Below, one piece after another: positions 7,939 through 17,078 of a stretch of 64,000 nt of DNA (the stretch's first letter is position 1; each line of letters opens with the position of its first letter). A program made the position numbers and the translations under genes. The stretch is from assembly GCA_019636495.1 (NCBI GenBank), contig JAHBXL010000001.1, forward strand, positions 62,001-126,000. Direction: 5' to 3'. The stretch comes from Phycisphaeraceae bacterium (GTDB lineage: Bacteria; Planctomycetota; Phycisphaerae; Phycisphaerales; UBA1924). The notes under the pieces were generated by a model. The model did no database searches and had not been told where the DNA came from. It saw only the letters and a list, made by a program, of their open reading frames with translations.

Positions 7939-8675
7939 TCCGCACCGTGAACGAATCCGGGGTCACGGCCATCTCGCTTGCGCGACCGGAGAAGAAGAAC
8001 GCACTCACTCCCGCGATGCAGGGCGACCTGATCGCGGCGGTCAATACCGCGGCGACCGACCCCACCTGCCGCGCCATCCTCCTCCGCGGCGAGGGCGATG
8101 CGTTCTGCTCGGGGTTCGACCTCTCCCTCTGCCGCGACGATGACAACGTGCTGCGCGAGTTGCTCTCGGGCCTCAGCCGCGCGATCGTGGCGCTCCGCGC
8201 CGCCCCGCAGCCCGTTGTGATTGCCGCCCACGGCGCGGCGATCGCGGGCGGGTGCGCGCTGCTCGGCGGCGGCGATTATGTCGTGACCGATGCCGCGGCG
8301 AAGATCGGCTATCCGGTTGTGCGGTTGGGCATCTCACCCGCGGTGAGCGCGCCGTTTCTTCTTCCGCACGTCGGCCCCGCCGCGGCCCGCGCCCGCATGC
8401 TCGACCCAACGCTCATCGACGGGCGCGAGGCCAATCGCATCGGATTGGCGCACGAGTGCGCTGCGACGGCAGGGGAGGCGGCTTCGCGTGCCGAGCAGAT
8501 CGCGGCGGAACTTGCCGCGAAGCCAACCGTCGGCCTCCGTGCGACCAAGCAGTGGCTGAACGAACTCGACGGCTCCGATCAGGCCGGCGCGGCGGAGCGC
8601 GCTCTGTCGGTGTCTCTCGGCCTGGTCGGCTCCGCCGAGCAGGCCGAGCGTCTGGCGCAACTGTGGACGAGGTGA
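7935..8675 (+). CDS. Enoyl-CoA hydratase/isomerase family protein
   Basis: A 246-aa crotonase-fold protein beginning MIRTVNESGVTAISLARPEKKNALTP. GEGDAFCSGFDLSLC supplies one oxyanion-hole segment and AHGAAIAGGCALLGGGDYVV the second. The family hydrates or isomerises enoyl-CoA thioesters. ATG overlaps the mvaB stop (ATGA, 7935-7938), so it is translationally coupled to HMG-CoA lyase. A job in leucine or branched-acid breakdown, for example as methylglutaconyl-CoA hydratase, is therefore plausible but not proven. One usual catalytic glutamate position is hard to assign, so other crotonase reactions remain possible. Confidence 0.82.
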   Translation: MIRTVNESGVTAISLARPEKKNALTPAMQGDLIAAVNTAATDPTCRAILLRGEGDAFCSGFDLSLCRDDDNVLRELLSGLSRAIVALRAAPQPVVIAAHGAAIAGGCALLGGGDYVVTDAAAKIGYPVVRLGISPAVSAPFLLPHVGPAAARARMLDPTLIDGREANRIGLAHECAATAGEAASRAEQIAAELAAKPTVGLRATKQWLNELDGSDQAGAAERALSVSLGLVGSAEQAERLAQLWTR

Positions 8676-8678
8676 ACC

Positions 8679-9509
8679 GTGAACGCCGGCACTCCCAACA
8701 TCGCCTCGGTTGCAGAGACCGTCGCGCCAGTCGTGGGTGAGGGACTCGCGCCCGAGGCGTACCGATCGCTGGTGTTGTTCGCGCCATTCACGCGGGAGCA
8801 CCTCGCGGCGGTCGCGGCGTGCGCGCTGGCCGCGGGAGTGGTCATCGCCGTCGGTCGCGCAGTCCGTCCGCCCGCTCCGCCGCCGCCGCCGACCGATCCG
8901 CACACGATCGACCCCGCAGGCCGCGTGCTCGGCGCGCTCGCGCTGGCGCACTGGGTCGCGCAGCAGGCGTGGTGGAACATCCCCGCGCGGTTCGATGCCG
9001 CGCAGAGCCTGCCCCTGCACGTGTGCGATCTGAACGGCCTGGTCGCCGCGCTCGCGCTGCTGACCGGCCGCCGCTGGCTGACGGCCATCCTGTACTTCTG
9101 GGGTTTGGGCCTCTCGACTCAGGCATACTGCACACCGGTGGTGGAATGGGGCCCGCTGGTGACGGAGTTCTGGCTGTTCTGGGAGAGCCACACGCTGATC
9201 GTGGGGGCTGCCGCGTATGTGCTGCTGGTCCGGCGCTTCCGGCCGCGCGGGCGCGATCTGTTGATCGCCCTCGGCGCCATGATCGCCTACGTCGCGATCA
9301 TCCTGCCGATCGATCTCGCGTTCGGCTGGAACTACGGGTACGTGGGCAACACCGTGCCCGACCAGCCGACGATCATCGACCGACTCGGCCCCTGGCCGCT
9401 GCGGCTCGTCCCGATGGCAGGGCTGATGGTGCTGGTCATGGTCCTTCTGTGGTTACCGTGGGCGGTGGCAGCGCGGCGCGGCGACGCACCGACGAAGCCC
9501 GGCCGCTAA
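8679..9509 (+). CDS. YwaF/TIGR02206-type integral membrane protein
   Basis: A 276-aa membrane protein with about six or seven hydrophobic segments. The motif SLPLHVCDLNGLVAALALLTG followed by YFWGLGLSTQAYCTPVV and FWLFWESHTLIVGAA is characteristic of the TIGR02206/YwaF family of uncharacterised membrane proteins (TMEM164-related). It starts with GTG 3 nt after the hydratase stop, so it is likely in the same transcript. Its substrate is unknown; a lipid-related function has been suggested for eukaryotic relatives. The N-terminal 60 residues are variable and carry a proline-rich loop. Confidence 0.7.
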   Translation: MNAGTPNIASVAETVAPVVGEGLAPEAYRSLVLFAPFTREHLAAVAACALAAGVVIAVGRAVRPPAPPPPPTDPHTIDPAGRVLGALALAHWVAQQAWWNIPARFDAAQSLPLHVCDLNGLVAALALLTGRRWLTAILYFWGLGLSTQAYCTPVVEWGPLVTEFWLFWESHTLIVGAAAYVLLVRRFRPRGRDLLIALGAMIAYVAIILPIDLAFGWNYGYVGNTVPDQPTIIDRLGPWPLRLVPMAGLMVLVMVLLWLPWAVAARRGDAPTKPGR

Positions 9510-9519
9510 ACTCGACCGC
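9507..9519 (+). promoter_or_regulatory. -10-like TAAACT box directly before the start codon
   Basis: TAAACT at 9507-9512 overlaps the stop codon of the previous gene and is followed by 7 nt and the ATG at 9520. It is another candidate leaderless start. Confidence 0.45.
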
Positions 9520-10689
9520 ATGCCCGCACTGTGCGCCCTGCTTGTGCTCGTCGGCCTCGTTGTCGCGGTCCCGGCGACCTGGGCCGCGCGTGCCATCGGC
9601 CGTCGCCTCAACGCGCTCGATGCGCCGGGTGTGGCCGGACAGGTAAAAGAGGCCCCGCGCAGGGTGCCCAACACCGGCGGCATCGGCATCTTCCTCGGCG
9701 TCGCCCTCCCGATCGTCGTCGTGCTCGCAGCCGTGAACTCGGGCCTGGCCGTCCGATTCGCGGCGGATTTTCCCGCCATCGCCGAACACCTGCCCGGACT
9801 TGCCGCGCGGTCCGCCGATGCCTTCGTTCTGCTCGGCTCACTGTTCGTGCTGCACGCCGTCGGCCTGCTCGACGACCGCCGCCCGCTCGGCCCGTTCAGC
9901 AAACTGGGCGCGATGGTGCTGGTCTCCGCCGCGGCGGTGTACATGACCGATACGCGCCTGCTCACCATGCTCGACACCTATCCCGGCGGTTTCGGGCTCT
10001 CTGTTGCACTCACGGTCCTTTGGATCATCGTCATCACCAACGCTTTCAACTTCCTTGACAACATGGATGGACTGTCGGCTGGCGTTGCGGCGATATGTGC
10101 CTCGGCGCTGCTCGCCGCGGCGATCGTCGCCGAGCAGTGGTTTGTCGGCGCCGCGCTGGCATTACTCATCGGTGCGCTGCTGGGGTTCCTCATCTTCAAC
10201 TTCCCCTGGCGAGTCGGCCGCGGAGCAAGCGTGTTCATGGGCGATGGCGGCGCACTGGTCATCGGGTTCCTCCTCGCGTTCCTCTCGGTGCGAATCACGT
10301 GGGTCGGCACGGTGTCCGGTCCGGATGGCGGCGTGGCGGCTGGTGTTGGCGCGCCGGCGTGGGGTGTGCTCATGCCCATCATCGCGCTGGCCGTGCCGCT
10401 CTACGACTTTGCCTCGGTGACGATCATCCGCCTCGCACAGGGACGCTCGCCGTTCGTCGGCGACTTGCAGCACTTCTCGCACCGACTGGTGAAACACGGG
10501 TTGACGAGGCGAGCGGCGGTCCTGGTCATCTACGGCTGCACCGCGGTGACCGGGATCGGCGCGATCTCGCTGCCGAAACTCGCCTGGTGGCAGGCCGCGC
10601 TGGTCGGAGTCCAGACGCTGATCGTGTTGATGGTGATCGCGTTGTACGAGTGGGCTCGCACGCCCGGCGCGAACGGGGATGCAAGATGA
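9520..10689 (+). CDS. Polyprenyl-phosphate sugar-1-phosphate transferase (WecA/TagO/MraY superfamily)
   Basis: A 389-aa polytopic membrane enzyme with about ten hydrophobic segments. Superfamily signatures are present: RRVPNTGGIGIFLG near the N-terminus, DDRRPLGP in the first cytoplasmic loop, NAFNFLDNMDGLSAG (the metal-binding NxxxNxxDxxDG site), VFMGDGGAL, and HFSHRLVKHGLT (the HxxHR(L) loop). It attaches a sugar phosphate, commonly GlcNAc-1-P, to undecaprenyl phosphate at the inner membrane. This begins O-antigen or other surface glycan synthesis. The next gene is O-antigen-ligase-like and overlaps by ATGA, supporting a surface-glycan role over a peptidoglycan (MraY) role. Confidence 0.85.
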   Translation: MPALCALLVLVGLVVAVPATWAARAIGRRLNALDAPGVAGQVKEAPRRVPNTGGIGIFLGVALPIVVVLAAVNSGLAVRFAADFPAIAEHLPGLAARSADAFVLLGSLFVLHAVGLLDDRRPLGPFSKLGAMVLVSAAAVYMTDTRLLTMLDTYPGGFGLSVALTVLWIIVITNAFNFLDNMDGLSAGVAAICASALLAAAIVAEQWFVGAALALLIGALLGFLIFNFPWRVGRGASVFMGDGGALVIGFLLAFLSVRITWVGTVSGPDGGVAAGVGAPAWGVLMPIIALAVPLYDFASVTIIRLAQGRSPFVGDLQHFSHRLVKHGLTRRAAVLVIYGCTAVTGIGAISLPKLAWWQAALVGVQTLIVLMVIALYEWARTPGANGDAR

Positions 10690-13220
10690 GGGCGGCGCCA
10701 TCAGCCCGCACCATGCCGCACGCGCCCGCGCAGGACGATGCTCGGGGCGAGTTGCTTCGTCGCGCCGGCATCGCGCTCATTCTTGCCGGCTTCCTGTGCC
10801 GCGCGATGTCGCTCCTCTCGCCTCTGCCGGGGTGGGATATCGACCCGCTGGTGTTCGGCTCGCTGCCCGGGCGGGGTTTGGGCGGCGTCGGCCCGGCTGA
10901 GTCGATTGTCATCGACTGCGCTGCGCTGCTCGGCGCGGCGATGGTTGTGCTCGGGGCCCGGGCGCAGCGTCGAGCGGTCTGGCCCGATGGCGTGGTGGCG
11001 TTGCTGGTCGTGGTCGGTGCGGCTTCGGTGTTGTGGCACGCACGCTTTGGCGGGCCGAACTTCGGCCCCTCGATCGGCGATCATCGCACCGGCATCGCCT
11101 GGCTGAGCGCGGTCTGCGCCGGCGCTGCATTGTTTCTGGCGCGACGCGATGCCGAACTCCGCCGCGCCGTCGCGGCGATCATGCTGGGGTTCGTGTTCGT
11201 CCTCGCGGCCAAGGGCGCACAACAACTCTTCATCGAGCATCCGCAGACGGTGGCCTCCTACCGGGCTGATCCGGCGCGGTATCTGGCCGGGCAAGGCTTC
11301 TCGCCCGACTCGCCGATGGCCCGCGCATTTGAGCGCCGGCTCCTGCAGGCCGAGGCCACGGGCTGGTTCGGTCTGGCCAACGTCTACGCGACGTTCGCCG
11401 CAGGATTCTCCGTGACCCTGTGCGTGCTCGCGGCCTTCGCGCTCAAGCGCGGCACAGGCCTTCAAACGGCTTGGCGATGGATCGTTGGCGCGAGCGCGGC
11501 GGGTGCGCTCGCAATGCTCGCCGCGGCGAACGCCAAGGGCGGCGTGATGGCCGCGGGCGCGGGTGCCGGCGCGCTGGCCATGGCGCTGCTTGCGGCGCGT
11601 GTGTGCTGCGCGCCAAAGCGCGGAGAAGGCGGGGGGCAGGAGTGGGGGGCCAGCCGCGCCGGGTGGATCGGGAGCGCGTTGGGCGCGCTGGCGGTCTTCG
11701 GGCCCATCGCCTTGGTCGCCGTGCGCGGCATGATCGGCGAGCGCATCGGCGAACTGAGCCTGCTGTTCCGCTGGTTCTACATGCAGGGTGCGGCACGAAT
11801 CTTCGCCGCGCACCCTTTCGGAGTCGGCCCGGATGGATTCCAGCAGGCCTACCTGCTCGCCAAGCCGCCGATCAGCCCGGAGGAAGTCACAAGCCCCCAC
11901 AGCATTCTGTTCGACTGGTCGGCCACGCTTGGTATCGCGGGGTTCGCGTGGAGCGCGCTGCTTGTGCTCGCGGCGTGCGCCGCCGGGCGTTCGCTGTTCG
12001 CGCACGCGCGGCCTCCCGCAACAGCGCAGCGCCCCGCGATGATCGAGCGCAACTCGCTCCGACTCGTGCTGATCGTGCCCGCTGTCGCCGTGCTCGCCGC
12101 GGCGTGGCTTGAGCGAGGCGCTACCACGCCCGAGACAGCCGTGCTGCGCTTTGTCGGCCTTGGCCTGTGGTGCGCGGCGGCGGTGGGGGCGTACTTCACG
12201 CTCGCTCATGCGAGGGTGGCGGGCCTCGCGCTCGGCGCGGGAGCGTTGGCGGTCATCGCTCACACGCAGATCGATGTCGCGGCGAGTTGGACGCAGTCGG
12301 CGGGGCTGGTTGCCGTGCTGGTCGCGCTCGCGGCATCATCGAACACAGGCCCCGCATGCGCCGAGACGACCGCGCGACGCCCCGTGGGCGCGCTGGGACT
12401 TGTCCTCCTTGCGGTTGTCGCCGCGGCGATGCTCAATCCGGCGCGCGCGATGCGATGGCAGTCTCACCTGCTCGCCGCGCGAATCGAAGTCGCCGATGTC
12501 GCCAATGTGCATGAGCGTCTGGATGACCTTGCCAACGGTCGGCATCGTGGCGACTCGCCGGCGGCGATCGCCAACTGGCTGAGCGCGGCAATCGCCGATC
12601 GGGCGGCCCACGCCCCGCCCAGGGTCGAACCCACACCCGATGGGCTGCGCCGACAGATTGCCCATCTCGAATCGCTCGCGCTGCCCAGGGCGGCCGCGCA
12701 TCTGCGCCTCGCTGCGCAGACCTGTCCCGAAGACTGGCGGCCGAGGCGAGAGGCCAGCCGTTTGTATCTCCGCGCGGCGATGGCGTCCGCCGAGGGGCTC
12801 GGCGATCGACCGCAGGCTCTGTCAAACCTGGATCAAGCCGTCGCGGCCATGGCCCTGCCCGACCCTCGTTCATCCGAAGCAGAAACTCACTGGGCGACAT
12901 CGTCGGAATGGCGGTGGCTGGCCATTGTCCACATTGAGCGGTCTCGGGCCGCGGCGGCTTTCGGAGAACCCGAACAGGCCTCGCAGGACGCCGCGGGCGC
13001 GCTCGCCGCCTATGGCCACGCCGCCAGACTGGACCCTTGGAACCTCGAAGTGGCCATCCGGGGCATGCGAGCGGCCAGACTCGCACAGGACCCTGCCGCG
13101 ACCCGGCAGTGGGCGGCCAGGGTCCTGGAACTCGCCCCACTGATGCGGCTGGACCCGATGGCCCGGGGGCTGCGTCCGGAGGAGCGCGCCGAGGCCGAGG
13201 ATGCGCTCCGGAGCCCTTGA
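10686..13220 (+). CDS. O-antigen ligase/polymerase-like membrane protein with C-terminal TPR-like region
   Basis: An 844-aa protein starting in overlap (ATGA) with the WecA-like gene. The N-terminal 560 or so residues are strongly hydrophobic with about 12 segments. The loop GAARIFAAHPFGVGPDGF...EEVTSPHSILFDWSATLG corresponds to the Wzy_C/O-antigen ligase periplasmic region, which usually has NP-G-G-F and H[NS] motifs. The last 250 residues are soluble, alanine-rich helical pairs resembling tetratricopeptide repeats (AAHLRLAAQTCPEDWRPRREASR; AYGHAARLDPWNLEVA). Such proteins join or polymerise lipid-linked glycans on the periplasmic side. Ligase and polymerase cannot be told apart from sequence. 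Confidence 0.75.
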   Translation: MRAAPSARTMPHAPAQDDARGELLRRAGIALILAGFLCRAMSLLSPLPGWDIDPLVFGSLPGRGLGGVGPAESIVIDCAALLGAAMVVLGARAQRRAVWPDGVVALLVVVGAASVLWHARFGGPNFGPSIGDHRTGIAWLSAVCAGAALFLARRDAELRRAVAAIMLGFVFVLAAKGAQQLFIEHPQTVASYRADPARYLAGQGFSPDSPMARAFERRLLQAEATGWFGLANVYATFAAGFSVTLCVLAAFALKRGTGLQTAWRWIVGASAAGALAMLAAANAKGGVMAAGAGAGALAMALLAARVCCAPKRGEGGGQEWGASRAGWIGSALGALAVFGPIALVAVRGMIGERIGELSLLFRWFYMQGAARIFAAHPFGVGPDGFQQAYLLAKPPISPEEVTSPHSILFDWSATLGIAGFAWSALLVLAACAAGRSLFAHARPPATAQRPAMIERNSLRLVLIVPAVAVLAAAWLERGATTPETAVLRFVGLGLWCAAAVGAYFTLAHARVAGLALGAGALAVIAHTQIDVAASWTQSAGLVAVLVALAASSNTGPACAETTARRPVGALGLVLLAVVAAAMLNPARAMRWQSHLLAARIEVADVANVHERLDDLANGRHRGDSPAAIANWLSAAIADRAAHAPPRVEPTPDGLRRQIAHLESLALPRAAAHLRLAAQTCPEDWRPRREASRLYLRAAMASAEGLGDRPQALSNLDQAVAAMALPDPRSSEAETHWATSSEWRWLAIVHIERSRAAAAFGEPEQASQDAAGALAAYGHAARLDPWNLEVAIRGMRAARLAQDPAATRQWAARVLELAPLMRLDPMARGLRPEERAEAEDALRSP

Positions 13221-13244
13221 TCGGGCAGGGTTTTGCGCTATTAT
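13217..13244 (+). promoter_or_regulatory. Candidate sigma-70-like promoter for fusA
   Basis: TTGATC at 13217-13222 and TATTAT at 13239-13244 are separated by 16 bp. Transcription from here would give an EF-G mRNA with a leader of about 330 nt. The remaining gap to 13582 holds no recognisable gene, riboswitch or repeat. Confidence 0.5.
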
Positions 13245-13582
13245 CCCCGCTTGTTCGCGGCTTGGCAGGGTCAACCCGCTGGGGGGTCTTGCCGGGCCGG
13301 CGCGAACGCACTCGCGAGGCGACCCATGGCCGATTCCGACGCCGGCGACGAACCCGACAACCCCGGCTGACATCGCGCGCCGGAATCGTCGATCTCTCCT
13401 CCCACGTTCATCCGTGCACCGGCGCGAGAGCCGGATCCGCGAAACAGCACATCGGCCCTCCCGCGACCCGTGCCGCGAGGCGGGCGGTCCTCGACAGCCT
13501 CAACCGCCGCCGACGGCAGAACAAACGACACGCACCACGAATCCGCCGGCTTGAGTCAGAGCCGGCACCGACGAGAAGACCC

Positions 13583-15700
13583 ATGCTCACCGAAATGTCC
13601 AAGATTCGAAACATCGGCATCTGCGCCCACATCGACGCCGGCAAGACCACCGTCACCGAGCGCATCCTGTACTACACCGGCAAGAACTACAAGATGGGCG
13701 AGGTGCACGAGGGCACCGCGACGATGGACTTCCTGCAGGAAGAGCAGGAGCGCGGCATCACCATCCAGTCCGCCGCGACCACCTGCCCGTGGACCTTCAA
13801 GGGAAACGAGTTCAAGATCAACCTGATCGACACCCCCGGGCACGTGGACTTCACGATCGAAGTCGAGCGTTCGCTCCGCGTGCTGGACGGGGCGGTCGCG
13901 GTGTTCGACGGCAAGGAAGGCGTGGAGGCGCAATCGGAGACGGTGTGGCGGCAAGCCGACCGCTACGAGGTGCCGCGCCTTTGCTTTGTCAACAAGATGG
14001 ACAAGATCGGCGCCGACTTTGACTTCTCGTTCAGCACGATCCGCTCTCGCCTGGGGGCGAACGCGATCGCGATCCAGTACCCGATCGGCAAGGGCCACGA
14101 ACTGGAGGGCATCATCGACCTGGTCGAGATGCGGGCGTACTACTACGACGCGAGCGAGAAGGGCGCGGTCATCACCGAGAAGGACATCCCGGAAGAGTGG
14201 CAGGACGTCGCCAGCACATGGCGGCACCAGTTGGTCGAGCGTGCCTCCGAACTCGACGAGGCCCTGACCGAGAAGTACCTCACCGACGAGCATTCGATCA
14301 CGGCCGACGAGATCCGTGCCGCGCTCCGCAAGGGCACGATCGAGCGCCGCTGCTTCCCGGTGCTGTGCGGGGCAGCGCTCCGCAACGTCGGCGTGCAGAA
14401 AGTTCTGGACGCGGTGTGCGAGTACCTGCCCGCCCCGGCCCAGTGCCCGCCCGTCGAGGGCACCGACCCGCGCGACAAGGAGAAGAAACTCACCCGTCCG
14501 CACGACCCGACCGCGCCGTTCTCGGCGCTGGTGTTCAAGGTCGTCGCCGACACCCACGGCGACCTGACCTACATGCGCGTCTACTCCGGCAAACTCAAGA
14601 AGGGCGACCGCTGCATCAACCCCGTGAACGGCAAGCGGGAGATCGCCTCGCGCATCTTCGAGATGCACGCGCAGGACCGCGAGCCGCTCGACGAGGTCAC
14701 GGCCGGCAACATCGTCGCCGTCGTCGGCATCAAGGATTCGTATACCGGCGACACGCTGTGCGATCCCGACCACCCCATCGTCCTCGAGCGCATGACCTTC
14801 CCCGAGCCGGTCATCTCCATGTCGATCGAGCCCAACACCCAGGACGACAAGCGCAAACTTTCCGAGGCGCTCACCGTCATTCGGCGCGAGGACCCCTCCT
14901 TCCGTTCCAACTACAACGAAGAGACAGGCCAGACCATCATCGCCGGGATGGGCGAACTCCACCTCGAGATCATCGCCAACAAACTCAAACGCGACATGAA
15001 GATCGGTGTCACCGTCGGCAAGCCGAAGGTCTCGTACCGCGAGACCGTCACCCGCAAGGCCGAATACGTCCGCGGCAAGTTCGTCAAGCAGACCGGCGGT
15101 CGCGGCCAGTTCGGCGACTGCACCATCAACATCGAGCCCTTCACCGCCGCCGAGGCCGAAGCCGCGGAACTCGATTTCACCGAGAACGTCGCGTTCGAGA
15201 ACAAGATCGTCGGCGGCTCGATCCCCAAGGAGTTCATCCCCTCGGTCGAGTACGGCGTGCGCCAGACCGCCAAGACCGGTCCGTTCGCGGGCTACCCGCT
15301 CATCAACATCAAGGTCTCGCTGGTCGATGGCTCGTTCCACGCGGTCGACTCGTCGCAGGTCGCCTTCGAGCAGGCCGGACGCATCGCCCTGCAGGAGGCC
15401 GTCGCCAAGGCCGGCCCCACCCTGCTCGAGCCCATCATGAAGGTCGTCATCACGTGCCCCGAGGATTACGTCGGCAACGTCACGGGCGACATTTCCTCCC
15501 GCCGCGGCATGATCGTCGACACCGAGGACCGCGCCAACGTCAAACTCATCACCTGCGAGGTACCGCTCTCGGAGATGTTCGGCTACACCACGTCGCTCCG
15601 CGGCATGTCGCAGGGCCGCGCTTCGAACACCATGGAGTTCCTCGAGTACCGCCCGCTGCCGGCGAACCTCGTCAAGGAAATCAAGGAGAAGGGCGAGTAA
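13583..15700 (+). CDS. fusA: Elongation factor G
   Basis: A 705-aa translational GTPase that drives ribosome translocation. GTP-binding motifs are all present: AHIDAGKTT (P-loop), the switch I segment GITIQSAATT, DTPGHVDF and NKMDK. Domains II-V follow, with MGELHLEI and GGRGQFGD in domains III/IV and a C-terminal SLRGMSQGRA segment. The length is normal. ATG 13583 (MLTEMSKIRN) is used; the ATG at 13595 (MSKIRN) is an equally good start. The gene stands alone, away from rpsL-rpsG-tuf, so it may be one of two EF-G copies. A long untranslated leader precedes it. Confidence 0.93.
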   Translation: MLTEMSKIRNIGICAHIDAGKTTVTERILYYTGKNYKMGEVHEGTATMDFLQEEQERGITIQSAATTCPWTFKGNEFKINLIDTPGHVDFTIEVERSLRVLDGAVAVFDGKEGVEAQSETVWRQADRYEVPRLCFVNKMDKIGADFDFSFSTIRSRLGANAIAIQYPIGKGHELEGIIDLVEMRAYYYDASEKGAVITEKDIPEEWQDVASTWRHQLVERASELDEALTEKYLTDEHSITADEIRAALRKGTIERRCFPVLCGAALRNVGVQKVLDAVCEYLPAPAQCPPVEGTDPRDKEKKLTRPHDPTAPFSALVFKVVADTHGDLTYMRVYSGKLKKGDRCINPVNGKREIASRIFEMHAQDREPLDEVTAGNIVAVVGIKDSYTGDTLCDPDHPIVLERMTFPEPVISMSIEPNTQDDKRKLSEALTVIRREDPSFRSNYNEETGQTIIAGMGELHLEIIANKLKRDMKIGVTVGKPKVSYRETVTRKAEYVRGKFVKQTGGRGQFGDCTINIEPFTAAEAEAAELDFTENVAFENKIVGGSIPKEFIPSVEYGVRQTAKTGPFAGYPLINIKVSLVDGSFHAVDSSQVAFEQAGRIALQEAVAKAGPTLLEPIMKVVITCPEDYVGNVTGDISSRRGMIVDTEDRANVKLITCEVPLSEMFGYTTSLRGMSQGRASNTMEFLEYRPLPANLVKEIKEKGE

Positions 15701-15760
15701 GGCCCCTTCCGCGCCCTGCTGGGTCGCTCCGGCCCCGCTTGAAACGCATCCATATTCCGG

Positions 15761-15787
15761 CGGGCGCGGCGTGCACAGCCGCGCCCG
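15761..15787 (+). terminator. GC-rich hairpin after fusA
   Basis: A perfect 10-bp stem, CGGGCGCGGC (15761-15770) pairing with GCCGCGCCCG (15778-15787), with a 7-nt loop, 60 bp after the EF-G stop. There is no strong T run after it, so termination is likely but not certain. Confidence 0.5.
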
Positions 15788-15953
15788 CTGTGCTTTGGTG
15801 GGGCGCGGCGCAGCCCGCCCGCCCATCATGTTTCGACGCCGGGTGAACTCGACCTGCCGACCCGGCTTGCCGATCTGGTTGATCCGGGTTACCGTCCACA
15901 CTCCAAGACCCGGCCGGGGCGAGATTGAACCCCGCGGCCAAGGATCCTCCAGC

Positions 15954-16583
15954 ATGGCCACGCGTTACCAGACGGTCCTTCTCTTCGGCGCGCCCGGCGC
16001 GGGCAAGGGCACGCAGGGCAAGATCCTCGGGCAGATCCCGGGGTTCTATCACCTGTCCTGCGGCGAGGTCTTCCGCACGCTGGATGTGAACTCGAAACTC
16101 GGTAAGACCTTCCGCGAGTACTCCAGCCGCGGCGAACTGGTGCCCGACGATGTCACGGTGCAGATGTGGCACCAGAACATGCACGCGCAGACGATCCTGA
16201 GCCTCTACAAGCCGAATGTCGATCTGCTGGTGCTCGACGGCATCCCGCGCAACCCCGCGCAGGCCGTGATGATGAAGAAGTATGTGAAGGTGCTCAAGGT
16301 CATTCACCTGGTCTGCCCGGACAAGAACAAGATGATCGAGCGCCTGCAGCGACGCGCGCTGAAGGAGAACCGCTTCGACGATGCCAAGGTCGAGGTCATC
16401 CGCCGCCGCTGGGAGGTGTACGAGCAGGAGACCTACCCGGTGCTGGAGTGTTACCCGCACAACATCATCGCCGAGGTCGACGCGATGGGCTCGCCCGCGA
16501 GAGTCCTCCAGCACGTGCTCGAGCACCTCGTGCCCGTGCAGGAATCGCACTTCCGCAATCCCATCACGGGCGAGCCGGGCTGA
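15954..16583 (+). CDS. Adenylate kinase-family nucleoside monophosphate kinase
   Basis: A 209-aa P-loop kinase. FGAPGAGKGTQ is the Walker A motif typical of adenylate kinase. SCGEVFRTLD and the DGIPRNPAQA segment (usually DGFPRT-xQA) form the AMP-side pocket. The lid region around RLQRRALKENRFDDAKVEVIRRR keeps the arginine-rich pattern but lacks the zinc-binding cysteines of the long form. The C-terminus carries an extra ESHFRNPITGEPG tail. It interconverts ADP with ATP and AMP, or another NMP; the changed NMP-binding motif leaves substrate choice open. It lies downstream of EF-G after a hairpin. Confidence 0.82.
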   Translation: MATRYQTVLLFGAPGAGKGTQGKILGQIPGFYHLSCGEVFRTLDVNSKLGKTFREYSSRGELVPDDVTVQMWHQNMHAQTILSLYKPNVDLLVLDGIPRNPAQAVMMKKYVKVLKVIHLVCPDKNKMIERLQRRALKENRFDDAKVEVIRRRWEVYEQETYPVLECYPHNIIAEVDAMGSPARVLQHVLEHLVPVQESHFRNPITGEPG

Positions 16584-16599
16584 CACAGGGGCACAGACA

Positions 16600-17061
16600 A
16601 TGCAACGATGGGTGTTTCAAGGCAACCCTGATGTGTTCGACATCGACGGCTACCTCGCCACGACGCGAGAGATACTGTGGTTGGTACGCCAGCATGTCAC
16701 AAGAGTGGCAGTGGGCGACATTGTCTACCTCTATCGTTGCAAGGGACACACGGGGAAAGATGGCGGTCTCGTTGCAAGGGGGATCGTGGTTGACAGCGCT
16801 CGCGTAACTCCGGATGATGACGGTTCCACTCGCTTCTGGCTCGACGAGTCACACGCTTTGAAGCCAGAAATGAGAGCGAGAATCCGCTTGGAGTCAGTTG
16901 CAGACGGCACTGGGGCACTGTCCCGAACCGCACTTCTCAACACTCCAATGGGTAGGCAGCTGCCGAATCTCCCCAATGGTCAGGGTACGAACTTCCTGCT
17001 TCCTGACGATGTCGCAGGATGGCTTGACATTTTGTGGTCTCAGCATGTCCCTCGCAGTTGA
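16600..17061 (+). CDS. EVE-domain protein
   Basis: A 153-aa single-domain protein: MQRWVFQGNPDVFDIDGYL, VGDIVYLYRCKG, GLVARGIVVDS and a C-terminal LPDDVAGWLDILW helix. This is the PUA-like EVE fold. EVE domains read modified bases in DNA or RNA and are often fused to or encoded near McrBC-type restriction enzymes. No nuclease gene lies next to it here. The gene is visibly less GC-rich than its neighbours and uses codons such as GTT, ACT and CGA that they avoid, suggesting recent acquisition. It starts 16 bp after the kinase stop and is convergent with the next gene. Confidence 0.8.
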   Translation: MQRWVFQGNPDVFDIDGYLATTREILWLVRQHVTRVAVGDIVYLYRCKGHTGKDGGLVARGIVVDSARVTPDDDGSTRFWLDESHALKPEMRARIRLESVADGTGALSRTALLNTPMGRQLPNLPNGQGTNFLLPDDVAGWLDILWSQHVPRS

Positions 17062-17078
17062 GTTCGTTCCTAGCGGAA

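Noticed and set aside
13221..13582. In-frame extension of EF-G by 182 codons upstream
   Set aside because: The extension has no coding character, and EF-G homology starts sharply at 13583-13595.
13556..15961. Open frame of 801 codons on the minus strand
   Set aside because: Shadow of EF-G; no domain recognised.
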